In this document: one piece after another, positions 35,701-45,043 of the stretch
Position numbering within the stretch: the stretch's first letter is position 1
How the letters are laid out: each line of letters opens with the position of its first letter
Source: Notospermus geniculatus
Lineage: Eukaryota > Nemertea > Pilidiophora > Heteronemertea > Lineidae
DNA: 64,000 nt
Assembly (NCBI GenBank): GCA_002633025.1
Contig: NMRB01000042.1
Coordinates: 384,925 to 448,924 of the forward strand
Direction of reading: 5' to 3'
Translations under genes and position numbers: made by a program
The notes under the pieces: generated by a model
Told to the model about the DNA's origin: nothing
Seen by the model: only the letters and a program-made list of their open reading frames with translations
Databases searched by the model: none

Positions 35701-36497
35701 TCCTAAAACCTTCTCTTCACTATGACGCCATTGTTGGTTATTTTTGATCCACGATCCTAACGATATCTCGTTGCGAAGGAGATTGTCGCATACCCGTGTT
35801 TCACCTCTTGGGGTTCATTCCAAATGCCAAAAGATTACATTTCATTGATTTTGTTGCCGTGGTCTCTCGTTGCGTATGTTATCAAATAGTGTTCCTGTGT
35901 TTGGCTTCTTTGTGTTTGACACGAGAGGCTCTGATGATGATGAGAGGAAGGCTCCTGTTCCATTGATTGCTACTCTAGAAGATGGCTCTTGAAGAAATTT
36001 ACAAGCTGAACGAATCAGCAAATTTCTTATCTGATACAGTCAACCTGTTGCACTTGAAAATGTGGACATTTTTCTCACATATGATTTGTCACAAATGTAT
36101 GCCTTCTTTCTTTTTTTCTCGTGCACTTTGCAATATGGGCATTGGAAATTGTTCAGTGCTGATATTTGTATCAAGTGGTTATAAATTGTATGGTATGTCT
36201 TCCTCCTGGGTTGCATAATCCATGTTCATGTATCACTAAATGTATTGTCATGTTGTACCTCACCCTGTCTCTTTTATCTTTTCAGGCTGGTTTGACTGTC
36301 CTTGCCGTTATGCGCTATAGGCAAGGGTCAGCTGAGGCGTTTGCCCAAAGCTATGAGCCTGACACCCTAATGCTCAGCAGTCAGCACCCTACTCCTCCTA
36401 CCCAGGGCCTGATAGCACTGATCCCTACCAGCAGCCACCATTTTCACAGCCTGCTCCACAGCAAGGAGCACAAGAATACCAGCCACCAACATATTAA
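23723..36497 (+). CDS. SYNGR: Synaptogyrin (tetraspan MARVEL vesicle protein), with duplicated exons 2-3 and a frameshifted last exon
   Basis: Exons: 23723-23845; 26122-26341 and 26587-26738 (pair A); 27540-27759 and 28493-28644 (pair B); 36286-36497. With one pair used the product is about 235 aa, matching SYNGR1 and SYNGR2. The N-terminus (AFGAGKAGAPFDPLAFIRKP) is diagnostic. Four membrane segments follow: RAVSLLFSIIVFGCI, GIGVLAFIGCIAFLVVDALF, LWTFLWFVGFCYLT and AAIAFSFFSICSWAGLTVLA. The tail is Pro/Gln/Tyr-rich. Family proteins sit in synaptic and other vesicle membranes with both ends cytosolic. The last exon is 212 bp, one base short: the frame that enters it runs to 36519 as an unfamiliar tail, while the shifted frame gives the classic tail (YPGPDSTDPYQQPPFSQ ... 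EYQPPTY) stopping at 36495-36497. An upstream in-frame Met (23627) exists, but the chosen Met gives the family N-terminus. Confidence 0.92.
24164..24819. repeat. Foldback element, ~270 bp arms, AGGCCTTATCGCACCTAGC ends
   Basis: The left arm from 24164 (ATAGGCCTTATCGCACCTAG) is mirrored by the right arm ending at 24819. Arms of roughly 270 bp include AACTAGCTACGTGGG and its complement, and CGATCGC words near the centre. No coding capacity. It is in synaptogyrin intron 1. Confidence 0.85.
24821..25365. repeat. Terminal-inverted-repeat element, GGCCTATAGACATGGCCCA ends
   Basis: It starts immediately after the previous foldback. The left end GGCCTATAGACATGGCCCA is matched by its exact complement at 25347-25365. 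The interior (about 505 bp) is unique and AT-balanced, with a small ORF-like stretch but no recognisable transposase. Probably a non-autonomous DNA transposon. Confidence 0.7.
25681..25879. repeat. Inverted repeat ~200 bp
   Basis: Bases 25681-25755 (ACTCGAAATCTCGAATTTTT, GACGCAAAAAATCTGACTAA) recur as reverse complement at 25798-25879. The preceding 25420-25680 is a different GC-rich segment with CCGCCCCTCTTAAAAAT repeats. Non-coding; synaptogyrin intron 1. Confidence 0.65.
26009..26966. repeat. Segmental copy A carrying synaptogyrin exons 2a and 3a
   Basis: This 958 bp block, from CAGGGTCATAAGGATGG to ACAATA, is repeated nearly identically at 27429-28878, where a 483 bp hairpin element is inserted. 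The copies run from intron 1 to intron 3. A lone N at 27427 lies directly before copy B. Copy A is followed by 26967-27426, which has no counterpart after copy B and has GAACGCGAACG words and a short inverted repeat around 27001-27031. Confidence 0.85.
26122..26738 (+). CDS. SYNGR: Synaptogyrin exon pair A (2a 26122-26341, 3a 26587-26738)
   Basis: Exon 2a is 220 bp (phase 0 to 1) and exon 3a is 152 bp (phase 1 to 0), so the pair is an in-frame 372 bp cassette with good splice sites. Lumen loop 1 reads WYNGVCIYNRDGNAC and lumen loop 2 reads KWASTNKTWVDTK. The NKT triplet is a potential N-glycosylation site that pair B lacks. Membrane segments are identical to pair B. It could be an alternative cassette or one of two alleles placed in tandem by the assembler. 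Confidence 0.9.
27540..28644 (+). CDS. SYNGR: Synaptogyrin exon pair B (2b 27540-27759, 3b 28493-28644)
   Basis: Same lengths and phases as pair A. Exon 2b reads WYGKKCIYSWDGNAC and exon 3b reads KWASADKKWVDTK. The changes against pair A are eight residues, all in predicted lumen loops, while only three silent changes were counted. The intron between 2b and 3b contains the hairpin transposon. Pair B lies nearer the last exon and is continuous with it apart from the 60-base N run in the last intron. Confidence 0.9.
27795..28277. mobile_element. Hairpin DNA transposon (MITE) with 21 bp tandem repeats in both arms
   Basis: Ends read TACGGTGGCCCAAACATGCC and its exact complement. The 6 bp GAACTG is duplicated on both sides (27789-27794 and 28278-28283), and the equivalent site in copy A (near 26370) has one GAACTG and no insert. 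Arms of about 85 bp lead into tandem 21 bp units built on CACCCGGGTGG plus AAAGTATTCT: about six before the lone N at 28001 and about ten in opposite orientation after it. The N marks the unresolved hairpin tip. Long ORFs here on both strands are repeat artefacts. Confidence 0.88.
29397..29524. repeat. Short foldback (~128 bp)
   Basis: Arms GGGCGACCGCCACGAAAC and ACGATAGCACTAACAG recur as complement ending at 29524, leaving a loop of about 35 bp around 29445-29485. Non-coding, in the last synaptogyrin intron. Confidence 0.8.
29851..30181. repeat. MITE with CAGGGTTCCTCC ends and CAGTT flanks
   Basis: The left end CAGGGTTCCTCC is mirrored by GGAGGAACCCTG at 30170-30181. CAGTT directly flanks both ends (29846-29850 and 30182-30186), a possible 5 bp target duplication. 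The interior repeats AAAGTCC words. CAGGGTTCC-type ends occur in hAT-like elements, but those usually duplicate 8 bp, so the superfamily is uncertain. Confidence 0.65.
30279..30404. repeat. Short foldback, TTTCACAAAGGGTGTTT ends
   Basis: A 126 bp near-palindrome. The left arm GGCTGATTTCACAAAGGGTG and GTGTAACTTC are mirrored on the right. A related single end (AAACACCCTTTATGAATATG) is seen near 58648, so this is a dispersed family. Confidence 0.8.
30405..33830. other. Last synaptogyrin intron, weak minus-strand ORF cluster
   Basis: No recognised gene. Several minus-strand open stretches lie here: 32590-32850 (with an AGG/GTAAGA donor-like site), 31943-32125 (with a CAG/GTATGC site), 31396-31508 and 31161-31388 (containing VVDSNGC). 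They do not join into one frame and match no family I know. A nested gene is possible but unsupported. Confidence 0.25.
33831..34206. repeat. Foldback-type element with TTTACACTGCCAAA ends
   Basis: The left end (AGCCCCGTTTACACTGCCAA) and the right end (TTTGGCAGTGTAAAGGCAGC) are inverted copies. The interior holds repeated CGGACCGG / GGTCCGGACC palindromes and GGTTCACTT on both sides. About 376 bp. The overlapping ORFs encode biased sequence only. Confidence 0.75.
34378..34520. repeat. Degenerate tandem repeat of ATTCTGTGACA
   Basis: About ten imperfect units of an 11 bp motif ATTCTGTGACA occur here. A 140-codon minus-strand ORF across it is a product of the repeat, which lacks stops in that frame. 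Confidence 0.65.
35185..35244. other. Assembly gap (60 N)
   Basis: A run of 60 N in the last synaptogyrin intron, 1.04 kb before the final exon. No known coding exon is expected here, because exon 3 (phase 0) joins exon 4 directly in the family. Confidence 0.98.
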
Positions 36498-37045
36498 AAG
36501 TCACATTGGAAGTAGATGATGTCAAGTGTAAGTGTCAGTGTAGAATAATGAGGAGTTACCCACTTAAGTCAATTTACTAAGCTGTAATTTAAAATCACTG
36601 TCTTGAGACTTGGTCACCACTTCCTGAGGTCTTATGATTAAGACTTTCATTCGAGAGAATTTAGTTGTGTCAAATGGAGAATTTTCTCAGAAATGGTTTT
36701 TCATATAAAATGACTGACCTCATGTCCTTGTCACTCTCTTGAAACAACGTTGACTTCCTTCTTACAGCCTTACTACACATCTCGCCAAGTAACTGAAGAA
36801 TGTGATGCATCAAGGATAAGTGCAACAAACTAACAACATGAAGAGGCAATTTGCAGAATAGCGACCATCACAGACCAGCGCTCCATAATGGCCGCTTCAG
36901 CATCACTGTAATAACAGTTTGACATTGTGCATACATATGGCTTTTGCTGTTGCAACAGATTTGTTGGCTAAATGATGTGACATCTTTACTGTACTGCTAT
37001 GCCACTTTGACTCGCTGTAATTTTGTTCCCCAGTTGAAGTAATCA

Positions 37046-37051
37046 AATAAA
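37046..37051 (+). terminator. Candidate synaptogyrin poly(A) signal
   Basis: AATAAA about 550 bp past the family-frame stop codon at 36495-36497. It is a reasonable 3' UTR length, chosen by position only. Confidence 0.4.
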
Positions 37052-40000
37052 TTATCTTTAGAATGCTCATTGCTTTTTACCATACTCATATGAGCACTTT
37101 ATGAAAGAGGTAACTTTACCCTGTCCTCATAAATTGGGAAATAAAATTTCACATGATTCAGCGATTTAGCAGTTATGTATTGTAAATAGCAAGCCAATGA
37201 CACTGATTTCGACACATCAGTGCAATTTCATCGAAAGACACCTGCCATAGTAAATGGAAGAAACATACATGTAGCCACCGGTTTTTGAGATAATTTATTT
37301 CTATTTTCTTCAATTGATTGATTGATTTTATTGGTGAACATAGCTTAGCCTATTTTGAGCAAGTTGATGATCAAACCCAGGCCTGAATTTATTCATGAAT
37401 ACCATATCACAAGGAGTGAATTGGTATCAGTTTTTTGCTGGCTTGTGTCGTAACGTGGACTCCTGTTATGGGGTCTTGTCCATGTTTTGCAGGAAGTAAT
37501 TTAAAACAACGTCTGTGTGTAACATTTTGAACTTGTTTGATAGAACCAGTATATGCAATTCAATGCTCATGTGTATTTCTGTACCACATGTGGAATATAT
37601 TCATTTTTGTGGCGTCGGTTGCGCACTTGGTTATGGCTTGTCAACCACTGAAGTGGAAGCTGACATTTGCTGATTGGTTGAATAATGGTGAGTATTCAAC
37701 CATCAAGATGCACCTCAGAAAGTGCTGTGCATATAACTGATCAATATACAATGTAGACAAAAACAGAGAATGGGGAGAATGCGTGACCGTGCAGACAGAG
37801 TATGTGATCCGTGAATGCCACTCGGTCATAACCAGGAAGATTTTGGTGGTAGGTAAATTGCACACTAGTCAAGTATTGACATGAGACAGCAGTGCATAAC
37901 AACAGCTTCTAGTTTTTCAGATAGTACATTTAATACCTGTTGAGTAAGGTGACATTACTGATCCTGGACAGTCGAACAAATTGTTGTCTTACATGTATGT
38001 GTCATAATTAGATACAGCTACGTCAATAATGCATTCATTTGCCTTCATTACGCAACAGACTTGGTCATTTGGCAGCTGACTACAGTACATTACTTGTCGC
38101 TCTTGGTGACTATGTCCTGTCTAAAATGTAGTCAACCTTTAGATCATGCCAAATGTCTTCAAATATTGATCTAATGGGTGATGTGAGTTCTGTTGTCAGT
38201 TACATTTTATTATATAATGTTCTATTTGGCAGAGCTTTGTTCTGTCTGATGCTGGCCATTTTGTGCATGTGCTGTTTCCACTTCACAATGCAACAACTAC
38301 CTACATCTCCACAACTATTATCATGGAGTTACTCATCCTCACAACATAACTTCTTTCTTCACTCTTTCAAGTAGTCGTTTGATCTGCAGGAGTTCAAAGG
38401 AAAACGTTGCGGGTGTGTTTGAAAGATGGGTCAACATCGGAGAGGTTGACCATGTTAATTGAGCAGGTGTTACAAAGAAGGAGAAGTCTCGTATTGAATC
38501 AGGGAAGTCAGTACAACGTTGCAAAATGACCGTAATGTATCGTGGAACAGCAATTATTTTGAATATTTGGGCATTGCCATGTTGGTGTATGTAGCGTAGA
38601 AAACACTCATATCCAGTAGCATTAAATTTCTTTGGGAAGGAGGTTTGGTTACCGATATATATCCTCCTTCAGGTGATGTGGAAGCAACAGTCTCAAAGCC
38701 CATTTCTAAGTACACCAGCTGGAAATGAATATTTTCCTCAGAAATGAGAGAATTTGCATTGTCAAGGTCATTTTGAACACTTCAAACTTCCTACATCCTC
38801 ATTTCATACATGTATGTTACCATTGTACATGTATATTGTGTTGTTGCATCTTCAGTTATTCTGTTCATTTGTTATTCTCGCTTGCTTATTTCTCTAATGA
38901 TTATCCATGAACTGTATACGAAAAAGGGCTGGAATCATTACAGCATGCCGCATCCCATCAAATGCGCTATTTTGCCTTTCCTATGCTTTTCTTACTCAAG
39001 AAGCAATATACGTGTATCTGAAAGGTTCCAGAGCCATGATAGTAACTTTGTTTCTTTGCCATTATGTGCTTACTTTATTATAATAAATTGTAATACATTC
39101 CATAGTGATTCTCGTCCCAGTATACATAAATATTTGTATTATTCAGCATGTAAGTCCTCTCCCCGAAGTACGCTATCTGCTACCCGAAGTTGAAAGCGTT
39201 CAGTTGTAATTCTTTTTCTAGTTGTAATTTGGTTTATGTTTTCATGGTTACAAGAAAGAACCAGTTACCTCTGGACCGACGCAAGGAATTATTGACCAGG
39301 AGTGCCATGGAATGTCTGGCTAGTTCTGCATTCCTTTCTATGATTATTTCTGTTAGGGCAATTATTTTAGTACCTGCCTGTGCTCCTTGGGAACATAGCC
39401 CCACATATATCCTTCTTAGGCCCTATGTATGTCTCTGTCGTTGTTCTACCGTATTTAACTCTTTAATCTGTCATTTGTATTTATTTCATCCAAGCTCTAG
39501 TCTTAGAATATAACTCACTCAGTGTTGGCTGTAGGGCACAAGTACTGTACATGTAACTGCACATACGGTACTCTGATGGACAGTTATTTCTGCCGGCTTG
39601 GATGGTACATAGATTAAGAAATAGTCAGCTAAAAATGTCATTAGGCAATAAAGTGTGTCATTGTTGGGTGTTACTTCAAACGAACAGTTGTCAGGTTTGT
39701 GTTATAGAAAGATGAGTGACTTGTGCAATTTGTATAGTTCTAGAGATGTCTCTCTCGGTTTGAGATATAATGTGTATATATATATATATTGTACGTATTC
39801 TAGAGTGTTTGTATAACTGGCCTGCTCGATTGGACAGTCTTGCACTCCAAAACAGCAATGCAAGCTCGAATGATAGAGGAGAAATTCGGTACACAATGGT
39901 GGATGAGAGTTTCAAACTAATGAGAATTGATTCATTGAAATTGTGTGACTCCTTTGAAGATTCTTAATGAGCATTAACATACATGTAGGCTCCTCTTTGT

Positions 40001-42113
40001 TGTCCAAACATTTGAAATTTCACAGTAATAACCTCAACAGCAATTGCTTACTTGGCCATTATTTGGTTTAGGCCAAATCGTGTCCTATCCTCTAAGGAAT
40101 TGACATCAAGTTTCATTTGGACAGACCTGTAAACTGTATACTCAACAAATGAATGGACAGTTTTCAGTGGGGGAGTTAAGTAATGATATTCTTTGCCAAC
40201 TGATCCTTTTTATGGCAATTTCATTTGGTAGTTTTGGTATATATACACTGCATGCGCATATCCATCACATTCGTCCGTTTATTCCTATACGCTTCCCTCT
40301 ATCTGCCATGACATGCACACTGCAAAGGCTCAAATCATATGCATGTTGCATGTATATTTTTGTAGCAGTGCTTTATAACCATAGTGTTCTCAGAATCATA
40401 CCCTATAGGAGGCATCGTAGTCACACTATTGACTGCTAAATACTGTTATCACTAACATAGGTTGAGAACAACCGGAACTCATGCAGTGTGTTGGGAAATA
40501 TTGAAGAACAACGTAAATTTTAGTTGCCATATATGGTTTACAGTGTAGCTTTCAGGTGCTGCCATCTTTTTGTTTGTTGCTCATCCACTGACCTTTACCA
40601 GTTACCCAAGGCAGTAATCAATAACTCCCAATATATCCTTGTTGACGACGAGAGCGTCATGCAGGTAATTGCTGCCCTCTATAACCAAACGGCTCAACTG
40701 ATGGATTTGATACCATACGTAGCAATGCTGGTGATTGCTTTAGTTTTCACATGAAATAACGCTGCGATACATAGGCTCTCTGGAGACGTATTCATTGAAT
40801 CAAATAGGGTTTATTTTTGAGTAATATTTACATCAGTCTTCTGTGGATAGCAAGTTGCTATGGGGTGGGCATAAAGGATTCATTAAACTATTTTTTGTGT
40901 CCAACTTGAAATTCTTGGTGGATTTTCCACCTGTTTTTAGGGTGTTGACAATCAGGAATTCTTATAATTCGCATTTTGAGTTTTATTCCCAGACAGACAT
41001 CTCAATTCACACTTGCTGAAACCTTTCTCCCTGTTTAACTCCATTACAGCTTACTCGTCCACTCGAAATGGTTTTTGTGAAGTGAGAAAAAAGCCAAATC
41101 ACTGTAATAAAGATCCTAAGGCTATGGAACCAGTCCACCAATGCTTTGCCCAGCACTGTCTCCTCTTTATTACCTCTTCTGCCACATTTGAGAGTACTCC
41201 ATAATCTATCTATCTATCTCTCCCCAAATTCTATTCAGAAACTTTAAAGTTTGCTTTAGATTGTTCACAAAATTGACGAAAAAATCAAGAGCATGTGACT
41301 AGTTGATGAAAATTTCTTATTAGCCATTAGCTGTATCAAGATGTACATATATATAAATGTTACCAGTGTATATGTAATACGATATTTGTGTCTGGTCAAT
41401 TTAGAGTTCAAACGGAAAAAAACACATAAAAATGTTTTGCTAGGATCAGTGAGTGTAAATAAATGTGTGTCGTTGTCACCAGAGTTGCCAAACCATGTTG
41501 CTGTACATTTTGGTTATGGTTGTATGATAATTAAAACAATGTTAAGATTAAAGTGTTATGATTGTTTGTGAATGTTGATAGTCCATTTAGTTTTGATGCA
41601 AATGAGTCAAGCTGTTTCTGATTTGAGGATCACAGTTTACACAGTGGGGTTAATCATGGCATGTGACATTTTTGTAAATGTATAAACAACTGTGTTTCAC
41701 ATAAAATGTGCCAATATCTGTCTGATACCTGAAGTGAACAATAGGTTTCAAGTCCTTGCAGGACAAATGATGATTGGAGATCATCATAACCGATTTTCCG
41801 CTGAGAGCAAGAAATTTTTAAAAAGAACATTTTGCTACAACAGATAACCACATGAACCCTGTGTGATCTGTAGTCCTCAGAGACAGGTACTTCCAACTCC
41901 AGCATGTAACATATGCAGCTTGTAGATATATACCCTTTAATAGCAAGGCTTAAGAGTGTAACAGTGGCTAGCTTCTGTGTGGAGTATAAGTCCAGCCCTT
42001 GTACATTTGATACCAGAAAGCTATAGTGGATTAGATATTGTAGTATTTGTGTTAAAGAATGGAATAAAGAAACATAGATATGTTATTGTTAACACCTGAT
42101 ATTCATCCTTAGC

Positions 42114-42119
42114 TTTATT
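42114..42119 (-). terminator. Candidate poly(A) signal of the ankyrin-repeat gene
   Basis: TTTATT on the plus strand (AATAAA on the minus) lies 76 bp past the stop codon at 42195-42197, giving a short 3' UTR. Chosen by position only. Confidence 0.4.
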
Positions 42120-42194
42120 TCATGATCATAATTGAGTATTGTGATAATGTGACCTCACTTTACTGTCTGAACGGCTGTATGACATGACCTAACA

Positions 42195-45043
42195 TCATTT
42201 CTTCTCCCAGCCTTTTCTTCCCCCAACATCAATCAAATACGTCTGCAGATGTTGCAACCTAGTGGTTTTATTCCCGATCGAGGGAAATGTATCCCAACTG
42301 TCATTATGATGACTCTTCATGTACCTGTTACCAGGATGACTAGAGTTTACCAAGGCTGGTTTAGGTTTGATAAAAACCTCATTCAGGTGACCACTTGATA
42401 TCTGTGGTGAGCTGGGGCGAGTTCTTGTACTGATGGGTGTGACACACTCACGTGGGGAATTACTCTTGTGTCCGTCCTCAGGCGTCCAGCGTTTACTCTC
42501 CAAAAGATAACTCCCATTCGTCATTACAGGTTTTGGATACATGTATTCTGTAGCACAGGTTTTGTTCTGTTCTCTGAGCATTAGTTTTCGCTTTGAGTCA
42601 CGTTTTCTGTACATGTCCGTTCTGGTACCACCAATTCTTGCAAAACCTGCACTTTTGATTCTGTTTTGCACCATTGCAGCGGTAATAATCGGCGACTGTT
42701 TGCCATAGACACCGTCATCTGTACAGGCTCCTCTGCTGTGACACGGTAGCACATCATCGTCCGCCGAAGCCAGTCCGTCTATTTCATTTTGTCCTTCCTC
42801 TCTCACTGTTCTCAAAGCCATAGGGTTTTCCCCCTCGTCTTCTACAAGACGTTTCGGAGGTCGATTACTGAAAGAATCCTTAGATACCTTCCGGCCAGCT
42901 TTATCCTCCCCAGATTCACCATTCACAGCGTCAAAAGGAATGTCCCAGTCTCTCACTGGTGAACGGCGTCGTGTTTGACCATGCTGGACCTCCACGACGC
43001 CAGTATCCACAGCCACACCTTTTTCTGGACGAACAGAAGCTGACTTGTCCGAGGGCGTCTGGGATCTTTCCCTGGGTGAATTCACGGTACTGTTGGTGAC
43101 TTCAGTGTCGGCCATAGCCCCCTCGTCCTCCCACAGCAAATCCACGGCTGTGAGGGACGACAAATCGGAGAGGTCTTCATGAGCGGCCCGGTGTTTCTCG
43201 AATTCCCGCACTTCTTTTGGTTTCCAGAACCTTTTGGTCCTTTCCGTTGGTTGGTGCATTAGTATTTCCCCTGATTCCAGATCTATGGCATCCACAACGT
43301 CCTGGAACCCATTATCATAGGCAATTTGCCGACAAGACACGGTGTACCAACGTAACACTGTCTTCTTTGAGTCGTTTGGGTCTTCAGATTGTTGCTGAAA
43401 CGAACACAGACACGTTAATCAAAGCTGTGTTCTTTGAAAATGGACCGCTGGAACGACCATCATCGTCGTTACCAACATCGTCGAGTTGATGCCGCCAATG
43501 TAAAATTGTGCTGGCTTCACGCTGTGTAAGCCTTTGGTAATTCTTCCTAACTCACCAATCTCGTCGTTTCGAATAGCACTTCGACGCCGTTGTCAATCAA
43601 GTACAAGGCCATTTCTTCCCTCTTCCACCTGACCGCAGTCATCAGAAGATTTTCGCTGAACTGAAGTCAACGAAAGGTATAGGACATAAATTGATAATGC
43701 TAAGATGAGGCAAGACAAAAGACACAAGGAATATATATATAAGAGGTACCCATAACGCCCGGCCATAACGACAGGAATTACGGTCAGTGCTTACCCACAC
43801 CATGTTGATGTCGGCCCCTGGTATGTCCAAGAGTTCCTCGAATTCTTCGATATCTCCTCTTCGGACACAGTCCACCATTGCCTGAAAAGTGACGAGAAGG
43901 CGATGGGGAGGCGCCATACTATACCGAATTCGCCATCTTTGTGTTTCATTTGGAATCATTTGACGTGACTCGATCGAGATGGCCTACAGATTTTTGAATG
44001 AAAAAGAAAGTAGATGAAGCTCACCTGCTTTTGTTCTGGGGTCATCTCGGGCGGCGGTAGTTCAGAATCGACGTCATCCTGAAAATATAAACAACATATC
44101 GCTGATAGGCGATTGCGACTTTACTTGACGTATACTGCACAGAAGTTGGTAGCCTCCTGGACGCATCGAAATATCTCCGACGGATCTCGGGATCTCACGG
44201 ATCTCCATCCCTGCGTATTTGCCTCCATGATTGACTTCCCCTGAACCCGCTGTGTAAAACCATTACCCGAATCAGAGGTGACGGTGGCTGAGTGGATGAA
44301 TTATTGTTGCATTTTGGCTCCGATCAATATCACCAGATCACAGTGTTTCTTTTGCGATAGGCAAATATGATGAAGTAATCGGGGAAGTATAATATCAATA
44401 CGACGGCAAATATTGACACGTTGACTTCATTAGTTCATGAGGTATTCATTGTGCATGTCGGAATTGTTCCACATTGCTTTCTTGTCGGAGTTGCAGAGAG
44501 TCGTGCAAGATGCTTCTCTAGAGACATGGGGCCAATCGGAAAGAACGGTTGATATAAGCAGTCTGATCCTGACCACTGCCGTAGCACTACTTCATAACCT
44601 CTGAGACCACACGATTTTAATAATCTGAAATTGCCTTCTCGTGTCCCTCCATGTGATTCCGACGTTACCGGGGCAACGGAAATCAACGGAGTTCCAAATG
44701 GCTGATGTTTGGTTTGTTATTTCAATTTTACATGACATTTTGGCATTTATTACTCAGATAAATCCGCTGTGAAATTGATTGCAAAGAAAACCAATTAAAC
44801 GTTTCCCATGAATTATAGGCGACTTCGTATAACCATACTTACGAGTCTTATGCCACCGTCAACGGACCCAGACCTACTATTCTGGGCATTCCGTTCCGAT
44901 GGGGTTCGTCCACAAGAGCAATCAACATCAAGCTGTTCCTCCGCGGGGAGTTCTGGCTTCATTGGGTCGGCGTCCTTCCCGTGGGAAAGTTGGTCTATGT
45001 CCATGATCCCGGCTCCAGGTTCCACCTTTTCGTCCTGTGCCAT
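42195..45043 (-). CDS. Ankyrin-repeat protein of unknown function
   Basis: Minus-strand exons: 44843-45043, 44025-44078, 43795-43881, 43556-43660 and 42195-43394. All borders are GT/AG in phase 0 and give 548 aa. Residues 1-67 are acidic and disordered, starting MAQDEKVEPGAG. Residues about 82-155 hold ankyrin-type repeats: AMVDCVRRGDIEEFEELLD with GADINMVW, then NLLMTAVRWKREEMALYLID with NGVEV, then a third partial repeat SCRQIAYDNGFQDVVDAI. A basic segment follows (KRFWKPKEVREFEKH). The remaining ~370 residues are low-complexity, rich in Ser, Pro and charged residues. I do not recognise an ortholog. The ankyrin part suggests a protein-binding adaptor; that is inference. The start is the first Met that opens a plausible exon; an in-frame upstream Met (45193) exists. 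Confidence 0.8.

Larger units (their letters stand above)
36498..42194. other. 3' flank of synaptogyrin, no gene seen
   Basis: No exon of a known family was recognised on either strand over 5.7 kb. Plus-strand AATAAA at 37046-37051 is a plausible synaptogyrin poly(A) signal; another AATAAA at 42063-42068 faces the ankyrin gene. The rest is AT-rich with TACATGTA words and short microsatellites (ATTG near 37313; TA near 39777; TCTA near 41208). Confidence 0.55.
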
